Part shown: piece by piece, positions 9,511 to 18,475 of the stretch
Numbering within the stretch: position 1 is the first letter of the stretch
Layout: the number at the start of each line of letters is the position of its first letter
Notes under the pieces: generated by a model
Told to the model about the DNA's origin: nothing
Databases searched by the model: none
Seen by the model: only the letters and a program-made list of their open reading frames with translations
Program-made: the position numbers and the translations under genes
Source of the DNA: Ralstonia sp. ASV6
Lineage (GTDB): Bacteria; Pseudomonadota; Gammaproteobacteria; Burkholderiales; Burkholderiaceae
Length of the DNA stretch: 39,600 nucleotides
NCBI RefSeq assembly: GCF_016429285.1
Contig: NZ_JAELUI010000043.1
Location: forward strand, 1 to 39,600
Direction: 5' to 3'

Positions 9511-10200
9511 TCACTTCGACTTGGCCAGCTTGGCGCAGTCCCAGCCGTGCGTGCGGATCTTGGCGAGTTGGTCGGTCGCCGGCGTGCGCCATGCGTTAGG
9601 CAACGTGCAGGTGAGATGCGATGGGCGCTTGCTGCTCGTGTCGTCGGGTTCGGGCCTGTCGGGCGGCACGTAGTCGGAGCGCACCTCCCCGGTGAGGGCA
9701 TTGACGCTGTAGCGCTCCTGCAGGCCCGTCATGGTGTCTCGTGAGTGGAGGGTCCAGCCGGCGACGACCCAGCGGCCGTCCCGCATCGTGAATACCCAGT
9801 CTTCGCCCCAGCGCTCGCGCGAGCCACCCAGGTTGCTCACGAACAGCGAGCCGCGCTTGATCTCCAGCGCAACAAGCGGGTCCGCGATCATGCCGCCGCA
9901 CTCCTGGCACATGGTGATGTCGTTACTGGCCAGCGACAATTTGCCGCCGGTATAGAAGCGCATGCGGCGGTCGCCGTCCGGGTTGTTCTTGGGCGTGAGC
10001 ACGTCGACGCAGACATCGACCGTGTCGGGTTTGCCGATCGGGCCGCGCACGCTGCGCTCGACCGTGTAACCGGCATCGGGGGCTGCGCAGGTTTTGGGGG
10101 CATCGCTGTTGACCGCAGCATGCGCCGGGCCAGACATCAGGCAACCCGTTGCCATCGCCACGATGGCCAACAGCGGGGTACAACGTTGCATCATGCGCAT
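9511..10200 (-). CDS. Secreted protein of unknown function with six cysteines
   Basis: The 229-residue product begins with a clear signal peptide: MRMMQR, a hydrophobic stretch (LLAIVAMATGCLM) and an AHA-A type cleavage site near residue 26, so it should be exported to the periplasm or beyond. A lipobox-like ATGC sits inside the hydrophobic stretch but is a poor match. The mature part has six cysteines, including a CQEC pair, and alternating polar and aromatic segments such as WGEDWVFTMRDGRWVVAGW that suggest a beta-rich fold. The reading frame extends further upstream, but the start at 10200 has GGAG 7 bases ahead and yields the signal peptide. It lies 55 bases downstream of phrB on the same strand, so they may be co-transcribed. 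I do not recognise the family. Confidence 0.85.
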   Translation of the reverse strand: MRMMQRCTPLLAIVAMATGCLMSGPAHAAVNSDAPKTCAAPDAGYTVERSVRGPIGKPDTVDVCVDVLTPKNNPDGDRRMRFYTGGKLSLASNDITMCQECGGMIADPLVALEIKRGSLFVSNLGGSRERWGEDWVFTMRDGRWVVAGWTLHSRDTMTGLQERYSVNALTGEVRSDYVPPDRPEPDDTSSKRPSHLTCTLPNAWRTPATDQLAKIRTHGWDCAKLAKSK

Positions 10201-10255
10201 TGCGCATCTCCGTGGACAAAAACGCGCAGCAGTATCGCGTAGCGCGCTCAAGCTG

Positions 10256-11803
10256 TCACGAGCGCTGGTGCAGTGCCGCTGCCTCCGCGCCGGAGGTGCG
10301 CTCGGCCTTGGTGACCGCATAACGGTCGAGCGTGGCAGCGCGTGCGCCGGCATGGTCGACGATGGGGTGTGGGTACGTTTCGCCAAGCACGACGCCTGCT
10401 TCCTTCAGTACATTGGCAGGCGCCGTCCACGGTGCATGGATGAACTTGTCAGGCAGCCCGGCGAGCTGCGGCAGGTACTTGCGGATGAAGCGGCCTTGCG
10501 GGTCAAACTTCTCCGATTGCGTGACCGGGTTGAAGATGCGAAACCACGGCTGCGCATCGCACCCACTCGATGCAGCCCACTGCCAGCCGCCGTTATTGGC
10601 AGCGAAATCGAAGTCGTTGAGCACGTCGGCAAAGTACTGCTCACCGCGACGCCAGTCGATGCCAAGGTCTTTGATGAGAAAGCTGGCTGCCACCATGCGC
10701 AGGCGGTTGTGCATGTAGCCGCTCTGGAAGATCTGCAGCATGGCGGCATCCACCAGCGGGTAGCCGGTGCGCGCGGCTTTCCAGGCTTCGAAGCGCGCGT
10801 CGCCGGTTTCGCCATCAACCCAGCGGATGCGGTCGAATTCCGGGTGGAATGAGGCGCCATCGGCCAGGTCTGGGCGGTGGTGCAGGATCATGAAATAGAA
10901 GTCGCGCCAGATGAGTTCCGACAGCCACGTCGCCGCGCCACGGCTGCCGCGCAGCATGGCCGCATGCGCGCGCGCTGCCAGTGTGCGGATCGACACGGTG
11001 CCAAAGCGCAGATGCGTCGACAGGTAGCTCGGCCCACGCACGGCGGGGAAGTCGCGGCGAGCGTGGTAGTCGTCCATGCGGTCTTCGAAATCGTCGAGCA
11101 GTGCTGCGCCCCCGGACATGCCGGTGGGCAAGGCGATCTCCGAAAGGTTGGTGTGCGCGAAGCCCATGGCTTCCAGCGACGGTGTGGCGTGCGCGAGTGC
11201 CTGTGGCGGCTTGGCCAGCGCGCCGAAGTAGGGCTCGGTTGGGTACGCGCGCAGATCGAACGGCGTGAGCGCGGCCAGCCAGGCGTTCTTGTAGGGGGTG
11301 AAGACACCGTACGGCTTGCCCTGGCCGTTGAGCACCTCGTCGCGCTCAAAGATCACCTGATCCTTGAAGTCGAACCAGGCGCAAGGCTGCTGCGCGAGCG
11401 TTTTGCGCACGGCCTCGTCACGGGCCTGGGCGGCGGGCTCTTCATCGTGGTTGGCGAAAACAGCCTCAACGTTGAGCTGGCGCGCGAGCGCGGGAATGGC
11501 GTGGCGCGGGTGGTCGTGTACGACGATGAGCTCGCCGCCGGCTTCGCGCAGGGCGGTGCGCAGCTCCTCGATGGATGCGCGGATGAACTCGATGCGGCGG
11601 TCTGCCATGAGCCCGCGCGCGAGCAGCGCATCGAGGATGTCGCGATCGAATACGAACACGCAATAGACTTCGCGGCAGTGGCGCAGGGCATAATGCAGCG
11701 CCGCGTGGTCAACGTGCCGCAGATCGCGCCGGAACCAAACGAGTCCGCGCTGGAAATGTGCTCCGATGTGATAGGGCTGGCGGTTTCCGGTGGTAGGCGG
11801 CAT
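10256..11803 (-). CDS. phrB: Deoxyribodipyrimidine photolyase (class I CPD photolyase)
   Basis: This 515-residue cytoplasmic flavoprotein splits UV-induced cyclobutane pyrimidine dimers using blue light. The N-terminal antenna-binding domain starts with LVWFRRDLR at residues 19-27 and continues with FVFDRDIL. The C-terminal FAD domain has TGYPLVDAAM, MHNRLRM, DFDFAANNGGWQWAAS and GCDAQPWFRIFNP, which is the photolyase signature and includes the conserved Trp residues. The open frame runs about 275 codons further upstream, but that part is antisense to rsuA. The ATG at 11803 leaves only 18 residues before the family's usual N-terminus. The ribosome site there is weak, so a slightly different start is possible. 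It is divergent from rsuA with a 111-base gap, which contains short diverged GGCAAA-type repeats and no clear promoter. Confidence 0.92.
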   Translation of the reverse strand: MPPTTGNRQPYHIGAHFQRGLVWFRRDLRHVDHAALHYALRHCREVYCVFVFDRDILDALLARGLMADRRIEFIRASIEELRTALREAGGELIVVHDHPRHAIPALARQLNVEAVFANHDEEPAAQARDEAVRKTLAQQPCAWFDFKDQVIFERDEVLNGQGKPYGVFTPYKNAWLAALTPFDLRAYPTEPYFGALAKPPQALAHATPSLEAMGFAHTNLSEIALPTGMSGGAALLDDFEDRMDDYHARRDFPAVRGPSYLSTHLRFGTVSIRTLAARAHAAMLRGSRGAATWLSELIWRDFYFMILHHRPDLADGASFHPEFDRIRWVDGETGDARFEAWKAARTGYPLVDAAMLQIFQSGYMHNRLRMVAASFLIKDLGIDWRRGEQYFADVLNDFDFAANNGGWQWAASSGCDAQPWFRIFNPVTQSEKFDPQGRFIRKYLPQLAGLPDKFIHAPWTAPANVLKEAGVVLGETYPHPIVDHAGARAATLDRYAVTKAERTSGAEAAALHQRS

Positions 11804-11914
11804 CGGGCAGAGTCGGCTGGTCTGGAGATTGGCCGAGAGCGTATCGCAAAACGCCCGGCGAAACCCGGCAAAATCTGGCAAACCGCGCCGCATTCTTCTC
11901 TTCATGTTGTTGTC

Positions 11915-12667
11915 ATGGCTGATTCTTCTGCTCGTCTTCCGCTGTATCGCATTCTGCAATCCCAAGGCTTCGGCACGCGCCGCTATTGCAAGGACCTCGT
12001 GCTCGCGGGGCTGGTGTTCATCAATGACGTCGAGATGGAAGACCCCGACGCGCTGGTTGATACCGCAGGCCTGGTGCTGGACGTGGACGGCGAGCGCTGG
12101 ACGTACCATGCCCGTGCCTACCTGATGATCAACAAGCCGGCCGGCGTGGAGTGCTCGCAAAAGCCGAAGCATCACCCGAGCGTGTACACGCTGCTGCCGG
12201 TGCCGCTGCGCGAGCGTGGCGTGCAGTGCGTGGGTCGGCTCGACCAGGACACCACCGGCCTTCTGCTGCTGACCGACGACGGCCAGTTCGTCCACACGCT
12301 CACCAGCCCGCGCCATCAGGTGCCTAAGGTGTATGAGATCACCACCGCCGAGCCGGTGACCGACGCGCAGGTCGCCCAGTTGTGTGCCGGCGTGCTGCTG
12401 GACGACGAGGATGAAAACGTTATCGCTGCCTGGGCCGAGCGCGTGGACACGCACCACCTGCGCATGGCGCTCACGCAAGGCAAGTACCACCAGGTCAAGC
12501 GCATGGTGGCCGCTGCCGGCAACCATGTGACCGGGCTGCACCGGAGCGCCATCGGTGGGCTGTCGCTGGGCGACGATCTGGCCCCCGGCGAATGGCGCTG
12601 GCTGGACGCCGCCGACATCGAAGCGCTGCACACCACGCCGGAGCGTCAGAACGCCCCGGGTGCGTGA
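11915..12667 (+). CDS. rsuA: 16S rRNA pseudouridine(516) synthase RsuA
   Basis: The 250-residue enzyme isomerises a uridine in 16S rRNA to pseudouridine. A short S4-like RNA-binding domain spans about 1-60 (YRILQSQGFGTRR near residues 11-23). The catalytic domain contains MINKPAG and GRLDQDTTGLLLLTDDGQF with catalytic Asp110, followed by TSPRHQVPKVY, GKYHQVKRM and LAPGEW near the C-terminus. The SPRH and DLAPGE segments match RsuA better than RluB, RluE or RluF. The frame is open far upstream, but the ATG at 11915 gives the expected length; no strong ribosome site is seen. It ends 82 bases before yqgE. Confidence 0.88.
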   Translation: MADSSARLPLYRILQSQGFGTRRYCKDLVLAGLVFINDVEMEDPDALVDTAGLVLDVDGERWTYHARAYLMINKPAGVECSQKPKHHPSVYTLLPVPLRERGVQCVGRLDQDTTGLLLLTDDGQFVHTLTSPRHQVPKVYEITTAEPVTDAQVAQLCAGVLLDDEDENVIAAWAERVDTHHLRMALTQGKYHQVKRMVAAAGNHVTGLHRSAIGGLSLGDDLAPGEWRWLDAADIEALHTTPERQNAPGA

Positions 12668-12734
12668 TCCGGCACAAAATCCTTACCCCGGAAGCAGGCT
12701 CCTCCAAATGAAAGGGGCGATGGCCGGGGGCTTT

Positions 12735-12743
12735 TGGTAAACT
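12735..12743 (+). promoter_or_regulatory. Extended -10 promoter candidate for yqgE, placed for a leaderless start
   Basis: TGGTAAACT matches the extended -10 form (TGn then a TATAAT-like hexamer). Its predicted start of transcription falls at or within one or two bases of the yqgE ATG at 12750. No -35 box is evident, and no Shine-Dalgarno sequence lies in the 20 bases before the ATG. This is a pattern call only. Confidence 0.4.
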
Positions 12744-12749
12744 AGTCGC

Positions 12750-13322
12750 ATGGCCTCGCCGGACGCACCTATCAATCTCACGAATCAGTTCCTGATCGCT
12801 ATGCCTGGCATGGCGGACTCCACGTTTTCGGGCACGGTGGTGTACATGTGCGAGCACAACGAGCGCGGCGCGCTCGGCCTCGTCATCAACCGCCCCATCG
12901 ACATCGACTTGGCGACGCTGTTCGACAAGATCGATCTCAAGCTCGAAATCCACCCCCTCGCAGAACAGCCCGTGTACTACGGCGGCCCGGTGCAGACCGA
13001 GCGCGGCTTTGTGCTGCATGACGCCACGGGCGCGTACTCGTCGTCGCTGGCGGTGCCGGGCGGACTGGAAATGACCACCTCCAAGGATGTGCTGGAAGCT
13101 GTGGCCCAGGGCGGCGGGCCGCAGCGCTTCATCCTGACGCTCGGGTATGCCGGTTGGAGCGCCGGCCAACTGGAAGACGAACTCAGCCGCAACGGCTGGC
13201 TGACGGTCCAGGCCGACCCCGAGGTCATCTTCAATGTGCCTGCTGAAGAGCGGTTTGCCGCTGCGCTGAACCTGCTTGGCATCAACCCCGCCATGCTGTC
13301 GGGCGAGGCAGGGCATGCCTGA
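12750..13322 (+). CDS. yqgE: YqgE/AlgH family protein
   Basis: This 190-residue protein of the UPF0301 (AlgH) family has no firmly established biochemical role; AlgH was linked to alginate regulation in Pseudomonas. Family features are the start [30 protein letters not shown] near residues 33-48, [17 protein letters not shown] near 75-91, and [15 protein letters not shown]. Its gene is commonly followed by ruvX and the pyrR-pyrB genes in beta- and gammaproteobacteria, as here; the stop overlaps the ruvX start by 8 bases. The ATG at 12750 has no ribosome site, and a -10 like sequence sits just upstream. Confidence 0.9.
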   Translation: MASPDAPINLTNQFLIAMPGMADSTFSGTVVYMCEHNERGALGLVINRPIDIDLATLFDKIDLKLEIHPLAEQPVYYGGPVQTERGFVLHDATGAYSSSLAVPGGLEMTTSKDVLEAVAQGGGPQRFILTLGYAGWSAGQLEDELSRNGWLTVQADPEVIFNVPAEERFAAALNLLGINPAMLSGEAGHA

Positions 13323-13758
13323 GCCCGCATCGGCGACGGGTCCGGCCACCGCTCCCGTGCCCCCAGACGGCACTCTGCTGGCATTCGATTACGGCGAAAA
13401 GCGTATTGGCGTTGCGTTAGGCAATACGATTTCGCGTTCGGCTCGGGCGCTGGAAACCATTCCCAACCGCTCGGTCGACTTCCGCTTTGCGCAGATTGCG
13501 CGCCTGATCGACGAGTGGCAGCCAGTCGGTTTCGTGGTCGGCATGCCTGTGCATCCCGATGGCGATGAGCAGCCGATGATCAAGCTCGCCAAGCGCTTCG
13601 GCAATCAATTGCACGGCCGTTATGGCCTGCCGGTCACCTGGGTAGACGAGCGTTATTCTTCGATCGCCGCACAGGATGCCGGCGCCTCCGACGATGTGCT
13701 CGACGCAGAAGCCGCGCGCATCATCCTCCAACAGTTCTTCGACGAATCACACGCATGA
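13315..13758 (+). CDS. ruvX: RuvX/YqgF, putative pre-16S rRNA nuclease and Holliday-junction-resolvase-like protein
   Basis: The 147-residue RNase H-fold protein is implicated in 5' maturation of 16S rRNA. After about 18 variable residues comes [16 protein letters not shown], which carries the first catalytic Asp. It is followed by [24 protein letters not shown] (acidic Glu) and [14 protein letters not shown] (last acidic position), the three-part RuvX pattern. The ATG at 13315 overlaps the yqgE stop by 8 bases and has GAGG at a workable distance. An upstream in-frame ATG at 13276 would only add residues inside yqgE. The pyrR start overlaps its stop as ATGA. Confidence 0.92.
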   Translation: MPEPASATGPATAPVPPDGTLLAFDYGEKRIGVALGNTISRSARALETIPNRSVDFRFAQIARLIDEWQPVGFVVGMPVHPDGDEQPMIKLAKRFGNQLHGRYGLPVTWVDERYSSIAAQDAGASDDVLDAEAARIILQQFFDESHA

Positions 13759-14273
13759 CATCGCAACAGATCGATGCCGAGGCGCTGTACCAGAGCCTCG
13801 TCGCACAACTGCGCACACGGATGGCCGACGGCCATGCCTGGTCGGTGGCCGGAATCGTCAGCGGCGGCGCCTGGATTGCCAAGCGACTGGCGCATGACCT
13901 AGGCCTGCCGGAATACGGCGTGGTCAACGTGGCCATGCATCGCGACGATTACGCCAAGAAGGGCCTGCACGCCAAGGCCCAGCCGACCACGCTGCCGTTC
14001 GATGTGAACGAGCGCCGCATTTTGCTGGTGGACGACGTGCTGGCCAGCGGCCGCACCATCCGCGCCGCCATCAACGAGCTGTTCGACTACGGCCGTCCGG
14101 GCGCGGTGGAACTGGCTGTGCTGGTCGACCGCGGCGAGCGTCAACTACCGGTTGCCCCGGACTACATCGGTGAGCGCGTTACGCTGCCAGCCAACGAGTC
14201 GCTCGTGCTGAGCGAATCCGGTGAGGGCGCCTCCGCACGCTTTACCTTCACGCGCGAGCCCAAGGGTGCCTGA
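13755..14273 (+). CDS. pyrR: PyrR, bifunctional pyrimidine regulator / uracil phosphoribosyltransferase family
   Basis: The 172-residue protein is a type I phosphoribosyltransferase. The PRPP-binding loop is [17 protein letters not shown] at about residues 94-110, and [13 protein letters not shown] near 35-47 is the flexible-loop side of the site. In Gram-positive bacteria PyrR binds pyr mRNA and causes attenuation; in proteobacteria the regulatory mode is less settled and may depend on the enzyme activity. No PyrR-type leader hairpin is visible upstream, since the gene starts inside ruvX (ATGA overlap). pyrB begins 68 bases later, and that gap shows no strong hairpin with a T-run. Confidence 0.92.
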   Translation: MTSQQIDAEALYQSLVAQLRTRMADGHAWSVAGIVSGGAWIAKRLAHDLGLPEYGVVNVAMHRDDYAKKGLHAKAQPTTLPFDVNERRILLVDDVLASGRTIRAAINELFDYGRPGAVELAVLVDRGERQLPVAPDYIGERVTLPANESLVLSESGEGASARFTFTREPKGA

Positions 14274-14341
14274 GTTCGCGCGCTGTATCGCTTCTGTTCT
14301 GTACTGACCGCTTTCGTCGCCTTCTGCCGTATCTGTCTCTC

Positions 14342-15316
14342 ATGCCCAAGACTTTCGCCAATCCGCAGCTCACGAAAAACGGCGAGCTCAAGCACCTGCT
14401 GTCGATCGAGGGGCTGTCGCGCGACATCCTCACGCACGTGCTGGACACCGCGCAGCAGTTCGTTTCCGTATCGGATTCCGACCGCGAGGTGAAGAAGGTG
14501 CCGCTGCTGCGCGGCAAGAGCGTGTTCAACCTGTTCTTCGAGAACTCCACGCGCACGCGCACCACGTTCGAGATTGCGGCCAAGCGGCTGTCGGCGGACG
14601 TGATCAACCTGAACATCAACGCGTCGTCCACCAGCAAGGGTGAGTCACTGCTCGATACGATCAACAACCTGTCGGCCATGCAAGCCGACATGTTTGTCGT
14701 GCGGCATGCAAGCTCCGGTGCGCCGTATCTGATTGCGGAGCACGTTGCGCCGCACGTGCACGTGATCAACGCAGGCGATGGCCGTCATGCGCACCCCACG
14801 CAGGGGTTGCTCGACATGTTCACCATCCGCCACTACAAGAAGGATTTCTCCAACCTGACGGTGGCGATCGTCGGTGACATCCTGCACTCGCGTGTGGCGC
14901 GTTCCGATATCCATGCGCTGACGACGCTGGGCTGCGCCGAGGTGCGCGCCATCGGCCCGCGCACGCTGCTGCCGGGCGGCCTGGAGCACATGGGCGTGCG
15001 TGTCTTCCACAACATGGAAGAGGGCCTCAAGGGCGTGGACGTGGTCATCATGCTGCGCCTGCAGAACGAGCGCATGAGCGGCGCGCTGCTGCCGTCTGCG
15101 CAGGAATACTTCAAGGCGTACGGCCTGACGCAAGACCGCCTCGCACTGGCCAAGCCCGACGCCATCGTCATGCACCCTGGCCCGATGAACCGCGGCGTGG
15201 AGATCGACTCCGCCGTGGCCGACGGCGTGCAATCGGTAATCCTGAACCAGGTGACGTTCGGCATTGCGGTGCGGATGGCCGTGATGGGCATCGTGGCTGG
15301 CAACAACGAAGAATAA
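14342..15316 (+). CDS. pyrB: Aspartate carbamoyltransferase catalytic subunit
   Basis: The 324-residue enzyme joins carbamoyl phosphate to aspartate, the committed step of pyrimidine synthesis. Carbamoyl-phosphate-binding [13 protein letters not shown] lies at about residues 65-77, with [15 protein letters not shown] after it, [12 protein letters not shown] near residue 151, and the C-terminal [13 protein letters not shown]. No regulatory pyrI gene is nearby; instead an inactive dihydroorotase-like gene follows 10 bases downstream. This is the arrangement of the Pseudomonas-type ATCase, in which PyrB is assembled with a catalytically dead PyrC homologue. The ATG start gives the usual family N-terminus. 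Confidence 0.96.
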   Translation: MPKTFANPQLTKNGELKHLLSIEGLSRDILTHVLDTAQQFVSVSDSDREVKKVPLLRGKSVFNLFFENSTRTRTTFEIAAKRLSADVINLNINASSTSKGESLLDTINNLSAMQADMFVVRHASSGAPYLIAEHVAPHVHVINAGDGRHAHPTQGLLDMFTIRHYKKDFSNLTVAIVGDILHSRVARSDIHALTTLGCAEVRAIGPRTLLPGGLEHMGVRVFHNMEEGLKGVDVVIMLRLQNERMSGALLPSAQEYFKAYGLTQDRLALAKPDAIVMHPGPMNRGVEIDSAVADGVQSVILNQVTFGIAVRMAVMGIVAGNNEE

Positions 15317-15326
15317 AGACTGACCG

Positions 15327-16604
15327 ATGAAACTGCATATCAAAGGCGGCCGCCTGATCGACCCGGCCAACGGCATCGACGCACAACAGGACTTGTACAT
15401 CGCTGCGGGCAAGGTGGTCGGCGTCGGCCACGCACCGGCGGATTTCCATGCCAACAAGACGGTCGACGCGACAGGTTTGATCGTCAGCCCGGGCTTCATC
15501 GACCTGTCTGCCCGTTTGCGCGAGCCAGGTTTCGAATACAAGGCGACGCTCGAATCGGAAATGACCGCAGCCATGGCCGGTGGTGTGACGTCGCTGGTGT
15601 GCCCGCCGGACACCGACCCCGTGCTGGATGAGCCGGGCCTGGTCGAGATGCTCAAGTTCCGCGCGCGCAACCTGAACCAGGCGCACGTGTATCCGCTGGG
15701 CGCGCTCACTGTTGGCCTGAAAGGCGCGGTGCTGACCGAGATGGCCGAGCTGACTGAATCGGGCTGCGTCGGCTTTTCGCAGACCGATGCGCCGATGGCT
15801 GATACGCAGGTGCTGATGCGCGCGCTGCAGTACGCGCGGACCTTTGGCTTTACCGTCTGGCTGCGCCCCGAAGATCCGTACCTGGGCAAGGGCGGCGTGG
15901 CGGCAAGCGGCCCGCTGGCGTCTCGCATGGGCCTCTCCGGCGTGCCGGTGATTGCCGAGACTGTGCGCCTGCACACCATCTTCGAACTGATGCGCAGCAC
16001 CGGTGCGCGCGTGCATTTGTGCCGCCTGTCGTCGGCTGCTGGACTCGAACTCGTGCGCGCTGCCAAGGCGGAAGGCCTGCCGGTCACGTGCGACGTAAAC
16101 GTCCACCACATCTCGCTGACCGACGTTGACATCGGCTACTTCAATTCGCAGATGCGCTTTGTGCCGCCGCTGCGCTCAGGGCGCGACCGCGACGGCATTG
16201 TGCGCGCGCTGGCCGACGGCACCATCGACGCGATCTGCTCCGATCACACCCCCGTGGACGACGACGAGAAGCTGCTGCCGTTTGCGGAGGCCACGCCCGG
16301 TGCGACCGGCCTCGAAACCCTGCTGCCGCTGACGCTGCGCTGGGCCGCCGAACACAAGGTCGAGCTGTCGAAGGCGCTTGCCCGCATTACCAGTGAACCG
16401 GCGCGCGTGCTGGGTTTGCAGGCGGGCTCGCTGGAGGTCGGTGCGATGGCCGATGTGTGCGTGTTCGATCCGCACGCCACCTGGAAGGTCGAGCCACGCA
16501 GCCTGCGCAGCCAGGGCAAGAACTCGCCGTACCTGGGCTTCGAACTGGCAGGCCGCGTGCGCGCCACGCTGGTTGCCGGCCACCTTGCCTATGACGGGCA
16601 TTGA
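15327..16604 (+). CDS. pyrX: Non-catalytic dihydroorotase homologue (PyrX/PyrC'), partner of aspartate transcarbamoylase
   Basis: The 425-residue protein has the amidohydrolase fold of dihydroorotase, but the metal site is gone. The usual D-x-H-x-H reads DLSAR (Ser61 and Arg63 replace the two His), the His of the H-V-S strand is replaced by Arg233, and the D-H-x-P-H loop ends in Val310 (SDHTPV). The Asp306-His307 pair and overall length are kept, so the gene is intact rather than decaying. By analogy with Pseudomonas PyrC', it probably holds PyrB trimers in a stable complex instead of catalysing ring closure; a true PyrC should be encoded elsewhere. It follows pyrB by 10 bases and overlaps the acyltransferase gene by 14 bases. 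Confidence 0.88.
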   Translation: MKLHIKGGRLIDPANGIDAQQDLYIAAGKVVGVGHAPADFHANKTVDATGLIVSPGFIDLSARLREPGFEYKATLESEMTAAMAGGVTSLVCPPDTDPVLDEPGLVEMLKFRARNLNQAHVYPLGALTVGLKGAVLTEMAELTESGCVGFSQTDAPMADTQVLMRALQYARTFGFTVWLRPEDPYLGKGGVAASGPLASRMGLSGVPVIAETVRLHTIFELMRSTGARVHLCRLSSAAGLELVRAAKAEGLPVTCDVNVHHISLTDVDIGYFNSQMRFVPPLRSGRDRDGIVRALADGTIDAICSDHTPVDDDEKLLPFAEATPGATGLETLLPLTLRWAAEHKVELSKALARITSEPARVLGLQAGSLEVGAMADVCVFDPHATWKVEPRSLRSQGKNSPYLGFELAGRVRATLVAGHLAYDGH

Positions 16605-17388
16605 TCAGCGCATGGAAAGCGCACCCACTGGGGTGAGCACACCGCAGCGAAAACACCTGCTGCGCAAGCTGCGGTTGCTCGTGCATCTGGCTGAGGGCCT
16701 GACCACGTGTGCGCTGCTGTTCTGGTGGGTACGCCCTAGCACCAGGCGGGCGCTGATTCAGCGCTGGTCGCGCAAGCTGCTGGCGCTGTTTCGCGTCTCG
16801 CTCGTCGTGCATGGCGAGCCGGCCGAGCCGCACGATCTGGCGGGTTCGATGCTGGTGTCCAACCACGTGTCGTGGCTCGATATCTACGCAATCAACGGCT
16901 GGCACCCGCCGCGCTTCGTCGCCAAGTCGGAAATCCGCAGTTGGCCGGTGATTGGCTGGCTGTGTGCGCAGACTGGCGTACTGTTCGTTGAGCGCGCCCG
17001 CAAGCGTGACGCACACCGCATCATGCACGTGATCGCCGATGCACTGCGCAGCGGGGATGCGATCTGCGTGTTTCCCGAAGGGACGACGTCGGACGGGCTG
17101 CAACTGCTGCCGTTCCACGCCAACCTGTTCCAGGCGCCGGTGACCGCCGCCGCCCCGATCCGCCCCTTGGCGTTGCGCTATCGCATTGCTGCCACCGGCG
17201 AGTTGACGACCATTCCCGCGTACATCGGCGATCTGTCGATGATGGATACGATCAACGCCATCCTGAACGGGCCACCGTTAGTGGTGGAGGTGCTCGTGGG
17301 TGCCTCTGTGGCCCCAGAGATGGACCGCCGTTCACTGGCTGCGCACAGCCAGGACGCTGTCGCGGCGCTGATCGAACGCGCAGGCTAG
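16591..17388 (+). CDS. 1-acyl-sn-glycerol-3-phosphate acyltransferase family protein (PlsC-like)
   Basis: The protein of about 265 residues belongs to the PlsC-type lysophospholipid acyltransferases. A hydrophobic segment near residues 30-48 ([17 protein letters not shown]) should anchor it at the cytoplasmic membrane. The catalytic motif is NHVSWLD (H-x4-D) near residue 93, and the phosphate-binding motif is [10 protein letters not shown] near 157-166. It could make phosphatidic acid or acylate another lyso-lipid; the substrate cannot be read from sequence. The start may be the ATG at 16591, overlapping the end of pyrX, or the ATG at 16612; neither has a clear ribosome site. Its stop overlaps that of the convergent apaH. 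Confidence 0.85.
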   Translation: MTGIDQRMESAPTGVSTPQRKHLLRKLRLLVHLAEGLTTCALLFWWVRPSTRRALIQRWSRKLLALFRVSLVVHGEPAEPHDLAGSMLVSNHVSWLDIYAINGWHPPRFVAKSEIRSWPVIGWLCAQTGVLFVERARKRDAHRIMHVIADALRSGDAICVFPEGTTSDGLQLLPFHANLFQAPVTAAAPIRPLALRYRIAATGELTTIPAYIGDLSMMDTINAILNGPPLVVEVLVGASVAPEMDRRSLAAHSQDAVAALIERAG

Positions 17389-18251
17389 GCCGCCTGAGAG
17401 TTTTTCTGGTGAGCGAGCGGGTCTTGCGCCTGCTCGCACGCGACCTGCACCACATCGCGCTCTGCTGGCGCCAGCGAAAGTTTCGCTGCTGACAGCTTTC
17501 CGCCCCACACGCACCCGGTATCCAGGCCGATCAGGTCATCGCGCATAACCAAACCACGCGTGGACCAGTGTCCGAAAACGATGGGCGTGCCGCGTGTGCG
17601 GCGACCCGGCACATCGAACCACGGCATGTGACCGTCGGGCGCACCTTCGGCGTCTGTCGTCTCAAACTCCATCGCGCCATCTAGCGTGCAGAAGCGCAGG
17701 CGGGTGAGGGCGTTGATCGTCAGGCGCAGGCGGTCCATGCCGACGAGATCATTGCTCCACTTGGCAGGATGGTTGCCGAACGCGTCGGCCAGGAAGGTTT
17801 TCCAATGTGCGCTACGCAACTCGCGCTCTACGGCGCTCGCCAGTTCCAGCACGTCGCCCGTCGTCCATTGCGGCAGAACGCCGGCGTGCACCATCAGGAA
17901 ACCGTTCTCGAAGATGGCCAATGGCTGGTGCCGTAGCCAGTCGATGAGTTGATCACGATCGGGTGCAGCCAGGATTTCGGCAATGGTGTCGCGCTTGCCC
18001 GGCTTGCGCACGCCGGCCGCCACAGCCAGCAGGTGGATGTCGTGGTTGCCGAGCACCGTGCGTGCGCGACCGGCTTCGCAGAGGGCGATGACTTGCCGTA
18101 GCGTGCCGAGAGAGTCAGGGCCACGGTTGATCAGGTCGCCTACGAAGCGCAGTGGCGCGTTGGCTGGCAGGGCGGCCAGGAGGGACTGGAGAGGGGCGCA
18201 GCAGCCTTGGAGGTCGCCGATGGCGTGGGGGGGAGGCAACGCAATGGGCAT
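17385..18251 (-). CDS. apaH: Symmetrical bis(5'-nucleosyl)-tetraphosphatase ApaH
   Basis: The 288-residue metallophosphatase hydrolyses diadenosine tetraphosphate to two ADP. The metal-binding blocks are HAIGDLQGC at residues 9-17, [11 protein letters not shown] near 37-47, [10 protein letters not shown] near 67-76, VHAGVLPQW near 119-127 and, late, VFGHWSTRG. This is the full ApaH set and length. It is convergent with the acyltransferase gene (stop codons overlap) and divergent from the rhamnose operon. A seven-C run falls near codons 7-9; it is short and is not claimed as a switch. Confidence 0.95.
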   Translation of the reverse strand: MPIALPPPHAIGDLQGCCAPLQSLLAALPANAPLRFVGDLINRGPDSLGTLRQVIALCEAGRARTVLGNHDIHLLAVAAGVRKPGKRDTIAEILAAPDRDQLIDWLRHQPLAIFENGFLMVHAGVLPQWTTGDVLELASAVERELRSAHWKTFLADAFGNHPAKWSNDLVGMDRLRLTINALTRLRFCTLDGAMEFETTDAEGAPDGHMPWFDVPGRRTRGTPIVFGHWSTRGLVMRDDLIGLDTGCVWGGKLSAAKLSLAPAERDVVQVACEQAQDPLAHQKNSQAA

Positions 18252-18475
18252 GTGATGCTAAGGGCGTATTTTGAGAGATTGAGGAGGGAACGCCTCACCT
18301 GTTACAACGCGCTACAAAAAGATCAGGCCCTTTGGCAGGGTGCGCCCTGGGGTCGGATAGAATACGCGACTTCTCACCATACTTAACAATTCCGCTGCCC
18401 TTCATCGGGTGTATCGAGCCGCTGTCGGTCGTGTGCTGCGGGCTCCCGGCGTGGCGGCAGGCAGGAGCTTTGAGT
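18252..18475 (+). promoter_or_regulatory. Intergenic control region between apaH and the polysaccharide locus
   Basis: This 224-base divergent gap has no supported gene. Notable elements are a direct repeat GTTACA-4 bases-GCTACA at 18301-18316, a short palindrome CAGGG-TGCG-CCCTG at 18336-18349, and a TAGAAT hexamer at 18358-18363 that could be a -10 box. A TTGGCA at 18332-18337 is about 20 bases upstream of that hexamer, longer than ideal. No JUMPstart/ops element was found. GGAG at 18464-18467 serves the rfbB TTG start. The region most likely contains the promoter for the O-antigen locus. Confidence 0.45.

Noticed and set aside
11804-12631. N-terminal extension of the photolyase frame
   Set aside because: The extension is antisense to rsuA, and photolyases begin close to the LVWFRRDLR block.
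14645-16132. A 495-codon minus-strand open frame
   Set aside because: It is antisense to pyrB and pyrX.
15327-16604. Active dihydroorotase pyrC
   Set aside because: The metal-binding His residues are replaced by Ser, Arg and Val.
18227-18233. Seven-base G run at the start of apaH as a phase-variation tract
   Set aside because: It is short and simply encodes consecutive Pro codons in a GC-rich gene with a housekeeping role.
18252-18475. JUMPstart/ops antitermination element before rfbB
   Set aside because: No GGCGGTAGCGTG-like core was found; GGCGTGGCGGC near 18450 is not a match.
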